From: Solobacterium sp.
GTDB taxonomy: Bacteria > Bacillota_I > Bacilli_A > Erysipelotrichales > Erysipelotrichaceae
Reading direction: 5' to 3'
DNA: 5,665 nt
NCBI GenBank assembly: GCA_016284975.1
Contig: JAEEPV010000065.1
Span: 1 to 5,665 of the forward strand
In this document: piece by piece, positions 4,864-5,665 of the stretch
Position numbering within the stretch: position 1 is the stretch's first letter
Layout of the letters: the number at the start of each line of letters is the position of its first letter
The notes under the pieces: generated by a model
Told to the model about the DNA's origin: nothing
Databases searched by the model: none
Seen by the model: the letters and a program-made list of their open reading frames with translations, nothing else
Program-made: the position numbers and the translations under genes

Positions 4864-5665
4864 ATGAGTGAAGCATTAAAGGATAAAGACCTGTTCAGTC
4901 CTCAGATCGCCGACAGTTCGGAATCAGAACACATTGCTGCTCCGAAGTATTCTTACTGGGGAAGTGTATTCCGCAAATTCTTTTCGTCCAAGCTTGCCAT
5001 TGCGATGATGATTCTTTCCGGAACCGTCATCCTGCTTTCCATCATCCAGCCGATGATTTCCGGCTATGACCCGAATGTCACGCCGAACATCAACCGTCCG
5101 GAGATGAAGTACATCCGGCCCTGTGCACAGTACTGGTTCGGAACCGATGACGTCGGCAATTCCCTGTTCGACGCTGTATGGAAAGGTACCGGAACTTCGC
5201 TGTTCGTTGCCTTTATGGCCACGGCGATTACGACCGTTCTCGGTGTTGCCATCGGTATGTGGTGGGGCTTCTCCAAACGCGTTGACCGCGTCATGATCGA
5301 AGTCTACAACGTCGTATCGAACATCCCGGTCACCCTGATCGCGATGATTCTCGCCTATGCTTTGGGCGGCGGTGTCTGGCAGCTGATCTTTGCCCTGTCG
5401 GTCACTTCCTGGGTAAGCAATGCCTACTTCATCCGTGTTCAGGTCATGATCATCCGGGACCGTGAGTACAATCTGGCCTCACGCTGCCTCGGCACCCCCA
5501 CCTGGAAGATCATCACCCACAACATCCTGCCGTATCTGATTTCCGTCATCATGACCAGCATCAGCCGCGACGTTCCGTCCTTCATCTCCTACGAAGTGTT
5601 CCTTTCCTTCGTCGGGGTAGGACTTGGACAGCAGTATGCCTCGCTCGGACGGATGATTCAGGAAT
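4864..5665 (+). CDS. amiD: Oligopeptide ABC transporter permease AmiD/OppC (C-terminus cut off by window edge)
   Basis: Second channel subunit of the importer, pairing with AmiC in the membrane. The frame is open from ATG 4864 to the right edge: 267 codons plus one base of an expected 300-310. The cytoplasmic N-terminus ends in the conserved APKYSYWGSVFRKF (26-39). A membrane helix follows (about 45-66), then the OppC_N-type external segment with WFGTDDVGNSLFD (91-103). The BPD_transp_1 domain contains the block DRVMIEVYNVVSNIP (141-155) and the EAA loop EYNLASRCLGTPTWKIITHN (201-220), which contacts the ATPases. PSFISYEVFLSFVGVGLG (238-255) is a close match to streptococcal AmiD as I recall it. 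It starts 2 nt after the amiC stop with a strong ribosome binding site, so the pair is one operon. The missing part is probably about 35-40 residues. The ATPase genes likely lie beyond. oppC is an equivalent name. Confidence 0.95.
   Translation, partial: MSEALKDKDLFSPQIADSSESEHIAAPKYSYWGSVFRKFFSSKLAIAMMILSGTVILLSIIQPMISGYDPNVTPNINRPEMKYIRPCAQYWFGTDDVGNSLFDAVWKGTGTSLFVAFMATAITTVLGVAIGMWWGFSKRVDRVMIEVYNVVSNIPVTLIAMILAYALGGGVWQLIFALSVTSWVSNAYFIRVQVMIIRDREYNLASRCLGTPTWKIITHNILPYLISVIMTSISRDVPSFISYEVFLSFVGVGLGQQYASLGRMIQE

Noticed and set aside
3674..4876. Antisense open frame of 400 codons opposite amiC, and a shorter one at 4534-4770
   Set aside because: Both lie inside a confidently identified permease gene. 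The 400-codon frame is also in codon register with amiC and yields a low-complexity Arg/Asp/Gln-rich product.
1..5665. Search for CRISPR arrays, tRNA or rRNA genes, toxin-antitoxin pairs or a defence system
   Set aside because: No repeat-spacer pattern, cloverleaf or defence gene was seen. Apart from the intron the window is a peptide-transport locus and a reductase.

Overview
This window looks like chromosomal DNA from a low-to-mid-GC Gram-positive bacterium (Bacillota). It shows strong AGGAGG-type ribosome binding sites, TGn-TATAAT promoters and a lipobox substrate-binding protein. The permeases resemble streptococcal AmiC and AmiD closely along their whole length. An anaerobic gut or oral Firmicute, perhaps of the Erysipelotrichia, is my best guess, but the sequence alone does not prove a genus.

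Layout. Positions 1-140 are the 3' end of a group II intron: the last 19 codons of its reverse transcriptase/maturase, then RNA domains V and VI, ending at the 3' splice site near 140. A 104-nt gap with a possible extended -10 promoter follows. Then comes amiA/oppA (245-2269), a lipoprotein oligopeptide-binding protein, closed by a very clear rho-independent terminator (2293-2331). An aldo/keto reductase gene (2363-3199) sits next. After a 186-nt gap holding a consensus extended -10 promoter comes amiC/oppB (3386-4861), followed 2 nt later by amiD/oppC (4864 to beyond the right edge). All genes are on the + strand.

How they work together. AmiA captures peptides outside the membrane. AmiC and AmiD form the transmembrane channel. 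The two ATPases (AmiE/OppD and AmiF/OppF) are not in the window and probably follow to the right. The receptor gene is cut off from the permease genes by a terminator, an unrelated oxidoreductase and a new promoter. This suggests separate expression levels, consistent with the stronger codon bias of amiA.

I do not see a wholly undescribed system. The points most worth a second look are the six-cysteine external loop of AmiC, the group II intron abutting the amiA promoter region (with an odd domain V), and the split ami locus with a possible CodY-like half-site at the amiC start of transcription.
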